Made by a program: the position numbers and the translations under genes. DNA of 64,000 nt from an uncultured Chlorobiaceae bacterium. Its GTDB lineage: Bacteria; Bacteroidota; Chlorobiia; Chlorobiales; Chlorobiaceae. Within the stretch, counting starts at the first letter, position 1, and every line of letters begins with the position of its first letter. The notes beneath the pieces were generated by a model. The model made no database searches. It was not told the origin of the DNA and saw nothing but the letters and a program-made list of their open reading frames with translations. Positions 56,301-63,859 of the stretch are shown here, piece by piece. The stretch spans positions 17,997 through 81,996 of the forward strand of contig CAILRB010000009.1 of assembly GCA_903836465.1 (NCBI GenBank), written 5' to 3'.

Positions 56301-57433
56301 CCAAGCGCGTTTTGTAAATCTGCCACAAGATCGTCACCATCCTCAATACCTACTGAAAGCCTGATAATGGTATCCGTAATTCCAGCCGCCTCGCGATGCT
56401 CTTTATCCATCGACGCATGGCTCATCGATGCCGGGTGCTCAATCAGTGACTCAACGCCGCCAAGACTTTCGGCAAGCGCAAAGAGCTTTGTGCCCATCAG
56501 CACCCGATTGACATCCTCGATAGTGCCATCAAGCTCAAAGGAAACCATGCCGCCAAAACTTTTCTGCTGTTTTTTGGCAAGCTCATGCTGGGGATGATTC
56601 ACCAGACCGGGATAAAAAACCCGTTTCACCTTCGGGTGCTGCTCCAGGAACTGCGCCACTGCCAGTGCATTGCGTTCATGCTCTCTCATGCGAACCACCA
56701 GCGTCTTGATGCCGCGCAGCACCAGCCAGCAGTCGAAAGGCTGGGCGCAGGTACCAAGCGCATTGACCGTAAACTTCAGCTTCGCATCAAGATCCTCACT
56801 GTTTGAGAGCACAGCTCCGCCAACCACGTCGGAATGACCGTTCAGGTACTTGGTCGTCGAATGCACCACAATGTCCGCTCCAAGTTCGAAAGGCTTCTGC
56901 CCATAAGGAGAGAGAAAGGTGTTGTCAACGATAGTTAAAAGGCCTCGTTCCCTGGCAAGCGCCGACACGGCAGCAACATCAATAAGGTTCAGCAGAGGGT
57001 TTGAGGGTGTTTCAACCCAGACAGCTTTCGTCCGCTCATTCACAGAAGGGAGAATATTTTCCGCCACTTGCATGTTCACAAAATGAACCTTGATACCGAA
57101 ATGCTCTTCAACCGTCTTCATCAGTCTTGAGGTACCGCCATAGCAGTCATCGGTGCAGATAATCTCATCACCCGAATGGAACAAGCTCAGGGTCGAGGTA
57201 ATCGCCGCCATGCCCGTGGTAACAGCAACTGCTGATGAACACCCCTCAAGAGTACAGAGATTGTCTTCGAGTGCCTTGCGAGTCGGATTGCCGCTTCTGG
57301 TGTAATCAAATCCCCTGTGCTTGCCGATGTCTTCAAACACAAAGGTTGAAGACTGGTAAATCGGGGTCATAATGGCACCGTAAGCCTTGTCGGGGCCTAC
57401 ACCGGCATGAATGGTATCGGTCTGGAAACTCAT
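56297..57433 (-). CDS. metB: Cystathionine gamma-synthase/lyase-family PLP enzyme
   Basis: This 378-residue PLP enzyme starts MSFQTDTIHAGVGPDKAYGAIMTPIYQSS (early part only quoted in pieces). It has the PLP-Lys region HSTTKYLNGHSDVVGG (Lys near 199), ETPSNPLLNLID and LAESLGGVESLIEHP. It may act as cystathionine gamma-synthase, gamma-lyase or an O-acetylhomoserine enzyme; motif does not separate these. A SAM-I (S-box) type leader upstream supports a methionine-synthesis role, so gene symbol metB is by context. Confidence 0.83.
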   Translation of the reverse strand: MSFQTDTIHAGVGPDKAYGAIMTPIYQSSTFVFEDIGKHRGFDYTRSGNPTRKALEDNLCTLEGCSSAVAVTTGMAAITSTLSLFHSGDEIICTDDCYGGTSRLMKTVEEHFGIKVHFVNMQVAENILPSVNERTKAVWVETPSNPLLNLIDVAAVSALARERGLLTIVDNTFLSPYGQKPFELGADIVVHSTTKYLNGHSDVVGGAVLSNSEDLDAKLKFTVNALGTCAQPFDCWLVLRGIKTLVVRMREHERNALAVAQFLEQHPKVKRVFYPGLVNHPQHELAKKQQKSFGGMVSFELDGTIEDVNRVLMGTKLFALAESLGGVESLIEHPASMSHASMDKEHREAAGITDTIIRLSVGIEDGDDLVADLQNALG

Positions 57434-57473
57434 AACTCTTTCGGTTAGAATATTGAAAAAGATAATACAACAA

Positions 57474-57513
57474 AAAAACCTCTTCCCTGATGAGCATGGA
57501 AGAGGTTTTTAAT
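57474..57513 (-). terminator. Intrinsic terminator hairpin in the metB leader
   Basis: On the minus strand AACCTCTTCC and GGAAGAGGTT pair around a short loop and are followed by seven or more T residues, ending about 40 bp before the metB ATG. It is placed between the candidate SAM aptamer and the gene, as an expression platform would be. Confidence 0.85.
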
Positions 57514-57635
57514 GGAATTCTGTTCTTGTATGGCGCGTTTTGAGAGCAACTCGCCTGTTTTGAAAAGAGAAACTATTAAAAGCTCTTTTTCACTCATCGT
57601 TCTTCTGCTTCACCTGGCGTTCAACAACCAGATGC

Positions 57636-57735
57636 ATAGATCGCAAAAGTAGAATTTGGCACCGTGTTCCCTTTTGACAGGAATCGGTTGTCAAGGCTTC
57701 GCAGGGTCTAATCCCTCAGCCTTTCTTGATGACCA
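57636..57735 (-). promoter_or_regulatory. S-box (SAM-I) riboswitch aptamer upstream of the metB-like gene
   Basis: The minus strand reads ATCAAGAAAGGCTGAGGGA followed by TTAGACCCTGCGAAGCC, then TTGACAACC, and later GGTGCCAAATTCTAC. This follows the S-box consensus (ATCaAGA..., GAGGGA..., GACCC..GAAgCC..GCAACC..., GGTGCcAAtTCC). P1 pairing is weak by eye. With the terminator nearer the gene it forms a complete off-switch: bound SAM would favour termination. A covariance-model search (Rfam SAM) would settle it. Confidence 0.78.
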
Positions 57736-57915
57736 GTAATGGATAAAGAACGTTTTAACGATTGTTAATATAGGGCATCGGGAAGAATAATACAAATGGC
57801 TCCGTCATAATTGAACGCCCTGCTTTTTTGCAATTTTTCACCTGAAGTCGTTTTCAGGAGCATCGGGATTACGGCTGAAAACCCATGCCTGCGGGAATAA
57901 CGATATCAAGAATCC
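57736..57915. other. Intergenic region upstream of the S-box leader
   Basis: About 180 bp with no recognised gene. The metB leader promoter should lie in its left part; the rest is the 3' flank of the 151-residue gene. Confidence 0.5.
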
Positions 57916-58371
57916 TTAAGGCATAAGACGAATGAAGTTCCCGGAATTGATGCCTGTGCCGGGTAAGACAACGCCGAGTTGTGCCGGCCAGACGGAAACA
58001 TAGGGGAAAACGAGATTGCTGTTGCTCTCCACCACCACTTCGTAGAAAAAACCTTCGCTATATTTGTTGGCGTTGTGAGATGCTTTGCCGGGATCGAGGG
58101 TCACAATGAGGGCTCCAGGTGCTGCAGGAGTTTTAACAGCTCCAACTGGGCACTTGAATACGGTAACACGCGCCGTTTGTTGCACAGTATCATTGTTGAG
58201 AAGACCCCAATCAAGGGATCCTGCATTTTGCGGCAAAAGAAAGGGTCCTGTCGTGTAACGGTAGCTATAGCCTCTCACAGGCTTGATGTCGAGAAGGGCT
58301 CCTATGGGGAGCACACTTATATCGGTCAGTTCCGGCATACCGGCTACTGGTTTCAGTGGAACAGTACCCAT
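57916..58371 (-). CDS. Hypothetical beta-rich protein, 151 aa
   Basis: The protein has no signal peptide, TM segment or Cys cluster, and many Pro/Gly/Val-rich strand segments (GALIVTLDPGKASHNANKY, VSVWPAQLGVVLPGTG). I do not recognise the family; a capsid-like or carbohydrate-binding beta sandwich would fit the composition but is only a guess. It is flanked by long non-coding gaps on both sides, and starts the accessory end of the window. Confidence 0.6.
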   Translation of the reverse strand: MGTVPLKPVAGMPELTDISVLPIGALLDIKPVRGYSYRYTTGPFLLPQNAGSLDWGLLNNDTVQQTARVTVFKCPVGAVKTPAAPGALIVTLDPGKASHNANKYSEGFFYEVVVESNSNLVFPYVSVWPAQLGVVLPGTGINSGNFIRLMP

Positions 58372-58616
58372 AATAATTCCCTCCTGTTTACAAGTTGTAG
58401 AAAAAGGCGTTACTAGCCTACACGTGCATGAAAAACAGCTCTTTGTTCCGGCATCTGCGAACTCAATAAGAGAGGTACATACTCCAATTGAACTGTTAAA
58501 TTATAATAAATTTCTGTCATTATTTCACACTCAGCATAACAGGAATCTCTACGACGGTGCGTTAATTTAATGTCCTGGAAAGTGGATATAAGTAAGGAAA
58601 TGGGAAACCCTTATCT

Positions 58617-60755
58617 TCAGTTGTTCCCGGCATATTTTCTTTTCAGTGAGATATATTGAACGAGAACAATCATCATAGAAATCACGTAACAGAGCAAGCC
58701 ACCTGTCATCCCCAACCATACTACATTTTGAAATGAATCAGTACAACAAATCATTCCAGTCGTAATATAGAGCAACAGGGCTGTTACGACCATCCTCCAT
58801 GACCAGCGCCATGCAAAAGGCCACCAGATTAACTTGTCACCTTTTTTCTGGAAGGCCAAATGGATATTTTTATTGGTATTATCGCTTTCTCCCTCACTTT
58901 GATTCAACAGTATTCTTCTCCATTCAACTGCAGCGACAATCAGCCTTGTAAATATCCCGGGATTAACAATGTTCATCATAAACAACGTCAATCTTGACTG
59001 ATGAACCCCGTGATAGCTTGTTTTTTCTTTGTAGTAGGTCAGGAACGCAGGTATTATCCACAAAAACAACGCAATCAAAAACGATAGAATCATTTTTACC
59101 GTGTCACCTGAAAAACTGGCATTAATGCCAAAAGCAATAATTATTCCGGTCATGAGAGACGCAAGAAAAGGGATACGAAAATAAGCCCATACTATAGCCT
59201 GTATATTCGCTTTCTTGACGTTGCGAAACTTCTCTGCATCCTCTTCTTTCCCCGGTTTCCTGTCAATAATTTCCCCGAGTATGTTTTTGAACAACTCCTT
59301 GTCTTTAAAATACATGAGGTGCGCAACGCCTGGCACGGCGTAACGCCGATAAACAACGTCACGGCCTTCTGGATCCGTTATATCGAACAACTTTTTATAG
59401 ATCCTTGTTTTGTTTCTGGTCAGATCAAGATGATGACCGACAGGATCCTGCTCGTCACAGAAATTATAATGCCTTATGGTGTTGGATGGTTCAGGAAAGT
59501 CATACTGGCTCTCACTGGGCCTGAGCTTGTCGTACCGTTCGATCATCAAATCGAGATGCAGATAATTTTTGTGCCACATCACCAGATATTTATCGATGGG
59601 AGCGCCGAGAGTAATGAAATTTTTCACCTGTGTTCTCCAAAGAAGAGGAGGAATTCCCGCTGGCGTCAGTCCATGAAACAATGGAGGGGTTTCTGGTGTT
59701 GACTGAATCATCAAATTCTGGTCTCTGAATCCATCAAGAAAATGTTCCCAATATTGCTGAATGCTGCACTGAACCTTTTCGGTATGCTCTTCATTCAGCC
59801 ACGCTTCCACTTCATGAACAAACGACTTGATTTTTTGTTGCTTTATTTCATGAATATCCTCCTCGCCTGGCAAGGGTGTTGTATAACCAGGAAACGGCAG
59901 ACTTGAAAAAAATCTGATGCTTTCGGCAGAAGCCATGCGTATCTCTTCTTTTATAAAAGCATAGACAAGCGCATCAAAACTCATAATACCGCCAAGACTG
60001 TGAGCGACAATGGTTATATCGGGTTTCTGATAGGGGACCGGGCAGAACAACCCTCCGTTAAGCCTGGCTGCATCAAGCTCACGTTTCCGCCAATCGAGAA
60101 AGTCGTTGAAGATGATCTTGTCGAGTTCGAGATGAAAATGCCGGACCGCCTCACCTCTCGTACGCGCATAATCGCCATACAGATGCACATCGCCGAGATA
60201 ACCGTTAAAAATTGTCTTCACCATGGGCGCATATTTCAGCACCAGCATTTGTTTGAGTGGAACCGCCGTGTTGACAATTGATTCGAGCATCGGAACGGCC
60301 CAGGAGGGCAGCCATTCGGGAGGGGTAATGTTTTCGTCATTAAGACGATTGAGCATTGCCTTGGCCCACACTTCGGTCTCCGATGCAAAAAGCTCCTGAT
60401 GACGCTGGAGAATATCCTGCCAATACAGTTCAACAAACCGGAAGTTCTCACCGGCTGTTTCTGTTGCGTGTGTGCCGTCAAATTTTTCATCAGGCTTTTC
60501 CCCCTTGTCCGCTATCGGAATTCCCCGATATTCAGCCCAACCATGCTGCTCGGCTTCAGAACGTACTGATTGAGAGGATTGCGTGGCAGGAAGAATAATG
60601 TCATATTTGTTTTGTTTTTTCTGCCTTACCTCGGCAAACCGTTGAACAATCGGCGGAATTGTCTCGTTCAGCTTCTGTTCACCTATGCCATGAACAACAA
60701 CAACGTAATGCCGGGGGGTTGAGGGAGATGAAATAGGCATATCAGTAATTCTCAA
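58617..60755 (-). CDS. Large alpha/beta-hydrolase-like protein with C-terminal membrane segments
   Basis: In this 712-residue protein an N-terminal hydrolase domain has VVVVHGIGEQK (about residues 18-28) as oxyanion segment and AHSLGG (about 252-257) as nucleophile elbow. The ITLGAPIDKY segment resembles lipase-type strands. The C-terminal 200 residues hold about four TM helices (for example LASLMTGIIIAFGIN). It is probably a membrane-tethered esterase or lipase, but no named family was recognised. It stands alone in an accessory region; an intergenic stretch of 331 bp is upstream. Confidence 0.65.
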   Translation of the reverse strand: MRITDMPISSPSTPRHYVVVVHGIGEQKLNETIPPIVQRFAEVRQKKQNKYDIILPATQSSQSVRSEAEQHGWAEYRGIPIADKGEKPDEKFDGTHATETAGENFRFVELYWQDILQRHQELFASETEVWAKAMLNRLNDENITPPEWLPSWAVPMLESIVNTAVPLKQMLVLKYAPMVKTIFNGYLGDVHLYGDYARTRGEAVRHFHLELDKIIFNDFLDWRKRELDAARLNGGLFCPVPYQKPDITIVAHSLGGIMSFDALVYAFIKEEIRMASAESIRFFSSLPFPGYTTPLPGEEDIHEIKQQKIKSFVHEVEAWLNEEHTEKVQCSIQQYWEHFLDGFRDQNLMIQSTPETPPLFHGLTPAGIPPLLWRTQVKNFITLGAPIDKYLVMWHKNYLHLDLMIERYDKLRPSESQYDFPEPSNTIRHYNFCDEQDPVGHHLDLTRNKTRIYKKLFDITDPEGRDVVYRRYAVPGVAHLMYFKDKELFKNILGEIIDRKPGKEEDAEKFRNVKKANIQAIVWAYFRIPFLASLMTGIIIAFGINASFSGDTVKMILSFLIALFLWIIPAFLTYYKEKTSYHGVHQSRLTLFMMNIVNPGIFTRLIVAAVEWRRILLNQSEGESDNTNKNIHLAFQKKGDKLIWWPFAWRWSWRMVVTALLLYITTGMICCTDSFQNVVWLGMTGGLLCYVISMMIVLVQYISLKRKYAGNN

Positions 60756-61086
60756 AAGGTTGAAAATTTCCAGACCTGTTTTCCGGTGTAATGCTCTCTT
60801 ACATAATACGTAACTTTTTTCTTGAAATCAGAAATCACTGAGCCGTAAACAAAAAAAAACGTCCAATCAATATTCCTGCCTTACATCCTGAACTTTTATT
60901 ACCTGCTGCAGTGGAAATTCTCAACCAATGTTCACTATGTTCACCACGTTCACTCTTTTGAATGATAAACTCTACCTGTCTAAAGGGGGATCCGCCAAGA
61001 GCCACTCCATTCCGCCAGCGCTCACCCCCGGCAAAGCCGCAAACGAAGAGAAAAAACAAAGCACAACCCTTGAAATCCTGAACTGT
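60756..61086. other. 331-bp gap with three 9-bp tandem repeats
   Basis: No gene was recognised. A small triple repeat (60928-60954), A(T/C)GTTCAC(T/C) three times without spacing, sits about 170 bp upstream of the large hydrolase gene. Confidence 0.55.
60928..60954. repeat. Triple 9-bp tandem repeat
   Basis: ATGTTCACT, ATGTTCACC and ACGTTCACT follow each other without gap. It could be a regulator-binding iteron set or a decayed coding repeat. Confidence 0.85.
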
Positions 61087-61392
61087 TTATTGAATGGATA
61101 CCTGAAGTTTCTTTCCAAGAGCTTCGGCATAATGAAAAAGGGTAGAGAGCCTTATATCCTCTGAATGATTTTCAATACGCGAAATTGCTGATTTTTTTGT
61201 GTTCAATTTTCCAGCAAGTTCTTCTTGGGTAAACCCTGCACGCTCTCTTGCGTAGCGCAGGAGTTCACCGATTTTGAATTGCTCATAGCCTTCATCAAAG
61301 GTCTTGGCAAATTCAAGATCAAGGTCTTTTCGTTGTTCAGCCAAATCAATTTCAGACGCTGGTGTTTTTTGACTTTTTTTTTGCAAACCCAT
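61087..61392 (-). CDS. HigA-like antitoxin (XRE-type HTH)
   Basis: This 101-residue protein has an XRE HTH domain in about residues 40-98 ([39 protein letters not shown]). Its first 25 residues ([20 protein letters not shown]) look like the C-terminus of a Gp49/HigB-type toxin read in another frame, so this start is unusual. A start further inside, near [12 protein letters not shown], may be more native. It overlaps the toxin remnant by 41 bp. Confidence 0.82.
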   Translation of the reverse strand: MGLQKKSQKTPASEIDLAEQRKDLDLEFAKTFDEGYEQFKIGELLRYARERAGFTQEELAGKLNTKKSAISRIENHSEDIRLSTLFHYAEALGKKLQVSIQ

Positions 61393-61603
61393 TCGTCAAA
61401 ATCACCAACAAACCATCATCAAGAAAGCCTAAAAGCCTGAACGCATTATTGCCAAGTTTTGCGCGGACTTCCCCTATATCGTCCGTGTTTTGCAGTTTCT
61501 TAAAGTATTCGCCCGATACAGCGGGAAGTTCTTTAATCAGTTGCAATACCCATCCCATCCGCTCAGTCACGCTTTTTGCACCACCATCCGCCGGACCTTG
61601 CAA
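61352..61603 (-). pseudogene. HigB/Gp49-type toxin remnant, 5'-truncated
   Basis: The reading frame gives a C-terminal two-thirds of a HigB/Gp49-like RNase toxin ([49 protein letters not shown]). The expected N-terminal part containing the first strand and helix is absent in any frame upstream. The start codon here is TTG. The 3' end passes an A9 tract (61374-61382), beyond which the canonical end of the family lies in another frame and is fused with the antitoxin ORF. It is probably inactive. Confidence 0.72.
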
Positions 61604-61692
61604 CCATGTCCAAGCAAAAAGCCCGCCTTCGCTTCTCCAGTCTCAAGAACCGACAGCTTGACACGCCATTGGTGATCAACTTGAACAAAGGA

Positions 61693-62412
61693 CTATGGCG
61701 CAGTTTTCGTGAACGGCCAAGCCACCTTGAGTTGTTCGGAGCTGCCGTTAAAGACATTTATGTCCATATCGGGTTTTGTGCCGGATATGGGCATCTGGGG
61801 AAGTAGCTCACTGGAAAACTGCCAAAGTGTGTACGTGGGCCAGACACCGCGTGGAAAGTCGGTAACCTTTGACTTGAAGCGCGCGTACCAAAGCGGTGTC
61901 TTCGAGAAGACGCTGTTTTTATACCTGGCAGCTATGAGCTTTGCACTGGAGTGATTGGTGTAGAGAACCGGGTAGCGACCCGTACGAGCTTTTACGCGCT
62001 CCACAAACAGGATGGCCTCGTCAACGTTCATCAGAGTCTTTGACTGTGCGTCTTCAAGGTCCAATGCGATCAGTTCATCGGGTTCCGGTTTGACCGTATC
62101 GATATAAAAGTCGGCCTGTTTTTCGGGTTGGCCGGCCACCCCCCAGTGATAAGAGCCCCAGAGGTAACCGCGTTTGCGTGCCTCTTCCTTGCGCGTTCTG
62201 TATCCGGGATCAAGTTTCTTTGTGCCAATCGTGGCCTTGTGAATAATCGCGACGACCCTTGGTTCAGTTTTCAACGTATCCCAATCGATTGTATTCGCGT
62301 AGTACGGATCAATGACGAGAGCAACCTTCGGATCCTTCCAAGGGGCATCAAACTCGCCCGAAAAGGCAATGGCAGGGACCATCAGGAGCAGGAAAAAAGC
62401 GATCTTGTTCAT
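61693..62412 (-). CDS. GH25-like secreted lysozyme/glycoside hydrolase
   Basis: The protein has 239 residues from the ATG at 62412, with a signal peptide (MNKIAFFLLLMVPAIAFSG) and a GH25-type barrel. VALVIDPYYANTIDWDTLK opens the family domain, and IALDLEDAQSK holds the catalytic acid region (about residues 119-129). PVLYTNHSSAKLIAARY and LWQFSS near the end also fit. It would cut peptidoglycan in the periplasm or outside. Frames upstream of 62412 do not extend the homology. Confidence 0.82.
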   Translation of the reverse strand: MNKIAFFLLLMVPAIAFSGEFDAPWKDPKVALVIDPYYANTIDWDTLKTEPRVVAIIHKATIGTKKLDPGYRTRKEEARKRGYLWGSYHWGVAGQPEKQADFYIDTVKPEPDELIALDLEDAQSKTLMNVDEAILFVERVKARTGRYPVLYTNHSSAKLIAARYKNSVFSKTPLWYARFKSKVTDFPRGVWPTYTLWQFSSELLPQMPISGTKPDMDINVFNGSSEQLKVAWPFTKTAP

Positions 62413-62833
62413 GGAGCGTCTCCTTGTTGCATCTAACAATAAGCAGATTGATCCGCCTAAACAGCGGATTGTTGAATTGCAACCTATATACGGCGAAATA
62501 TACTCAAACTTTGAACACAATTCCTGCAAAGAGTATTGCTGCCCTGCAACGGATTACCGTGCAAAGCTCCATGAAAAACATCAGTTAAATACCCACGCGA
62601 AAGCGGAGTACCACCTTCGCTTCAACACGCCCCGACGCATCAACCACCATGCCGCCCTTGAGTACAAAAGCGCCAATAAAAGGCAAGTCCAGATAATCTG
62701 CTACCATCATTTCGTATAGACCCAATAGGTCATTACACTGCACGTGGGTACGAATCTCTCGTCATGTCGAATATGCTGATTCCGCTTCAAAAAATTATAT
62801 GGCAAATAAATCGTGCTTTCGAGCTATCTATTA
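62413..62833. other. 421-bp non-coding gap between GH25 and BrnA genes
   Basis: Only low-quality open frames occur on either strand; none shows family similarity. The left part must hold the GH25 promoter. I see nothing else. Confidence 0.5.
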
Positions 62834-63166
62834 TTAGCCCCTGCCATGGAGCATTCGTTGATCGACATAAGAGCGCAATACGGCATTGATTTTTGTCTGA
62901 TAGCCCTTCCCCTGACTGCGAAAAAATTCAAGGACCTCATAATCAACGCGCATATTGAGGACGGCCTTGGGCTGCGGTAATTCTACCGAGGCTTTCGACC
63001 AATCAACCACCATGCCCGCTTCGTCGGCATCGCCAGCAATAGCTGCTTCAATCTCTGCATCCGTCATAGCGGCAGCTTGCGCCCAGTTGCTTTTACTCTC
63101 TCCGCGCCCCTGCATTGCGCGTAATTCCTTATGCATGTGCTTGACGATACGCTCTTTCCTCGCCAT
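62834..63166 (-). CDS. brnA: BrnA-type antitoxin
   Basis: This 110-residue protein has a BrnA C-terminus: LNMRVDYEVLEFFRSQGKGY and TKINAVLRSYVDQRM (about residues 69-103), a ribbon-helix-helix-type DNA-binding and toxin-binding region. It overlaps the BrnT remnant by 38 bp. Normally BrnA represses its operon with toxin BrnT, but the upstream toxin is truncated here, leaving an orphan antitoxin. Confidence 0.85.
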   Translation of the reverse strand: MARKERIVKHMHKELRAMQGRGESKSNWAQAAAMTDAEIEAAIAGDADEAGMVVDWSKASVELPQPKAVLNMRVDYEVLEFFRSQGKGYQTKINAVLRSYVDQRMLHGRG

Positions 63167-63298
63167 GTCGTGCCCTCCTGAATGATATTATTCTTCGAGT
63201 CTCTTCTCTCCATGTCCAAACGACGGTATAAAACTTCCCGTCAATGATGGCAGTCGTGACATACCGCGCTTCAACAGGGTAAACCGATTGATTGGGTT
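63129..63298 (-). pseudogene. BrnT toxin remnant, 5'-truncated
   Basis: The frame holds the C-terminal half of a BrnT RNase toxin (EARYVTTAIIDGKFYTVVW, RRIISFRRARHGEERAYR). The expected N-terminal 45 residues are missing, and the upstream sequence belongs to a different truncated gene. The open frame runs upstream to 63311 but only the last part is BrnT-like. Confidence 0.8.
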
Positions 63299-63820
63299 GC
63301 GCCCAGTGCAATCACAGATGACGACACGAGCACGATCGATTAGGGAGACAACGTCTTGGATGACCGCAGGATTCTCCCATATGTCATCTGCTCGCTGGGG
63401 CCGGAGACCAAGAGACTCGACCATCTCTTTCAGAGTGACATAGACATTATTGAACGCCGAGTTAAACGGCATCATCTCTGAAACTAGTTGCGGCTCGATG
63501 TTCTCGGGATCAGCGATCTGAAACACACGAGGTTTTAGGATTCTCGGTTGTAGATTGCGAAATAGCGTGCGAAACAAATCGACATCTTTGACGGCCCAGT
63601 GAGTCCTAAAGAATTCGGAGTCGTCGATACCAAACTCCAAAGCAAATCTTTGCAGCCTTTCATTCTGGATTGCAGGAATAGCTGTATCATAAGTGTATTC
63701 CAGAGCAACGTCAGTTCCTACGATCCGAGCTCGGGTTATTGTCGCGACACGTGCCGGTTGTTCTGTGAGGCGCTTTCCTTCTTGCATGAACAGGGCAGGA
63801 AAGGCAATGAGTGAGGCCAA
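63188..63820 (-). pseudogene. Nucleotide-binding-type protein, 3'-truncated by fusion to brnT remnant
   Basis: The first about 175 residues form a conserved-looking protein: MMPFNSAFNNVYVTLKEMV, LGLRPQRADDIWENPAVIQD and RARVVICDCTGRNP. These are hallmarks of a nucleoside-2-deoxyribosyltransferase/TIR-like effector or sensor domain in which GRNP is normally followed by NVFYE-type residues. The sequence breaks just after GRNP at about 63295, and the remaining 35 residues are the out-of-frame translation of the BrnT remnant. The start codon is TTG; the frame opens at a TAG at 63860. Confidence 0.75.
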
Positions 63821-63859
63821 GTCGATTGAACTATTCTGTTTGAAAGAACTGACGATTGA

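Noticed and set aside
62312..62719. 135-codon plus-strand frame antisense to the GH25 start
   Set aside because: No domain, odd composition, and it overlaps the signal-peptide end of GH25 on the other strand.
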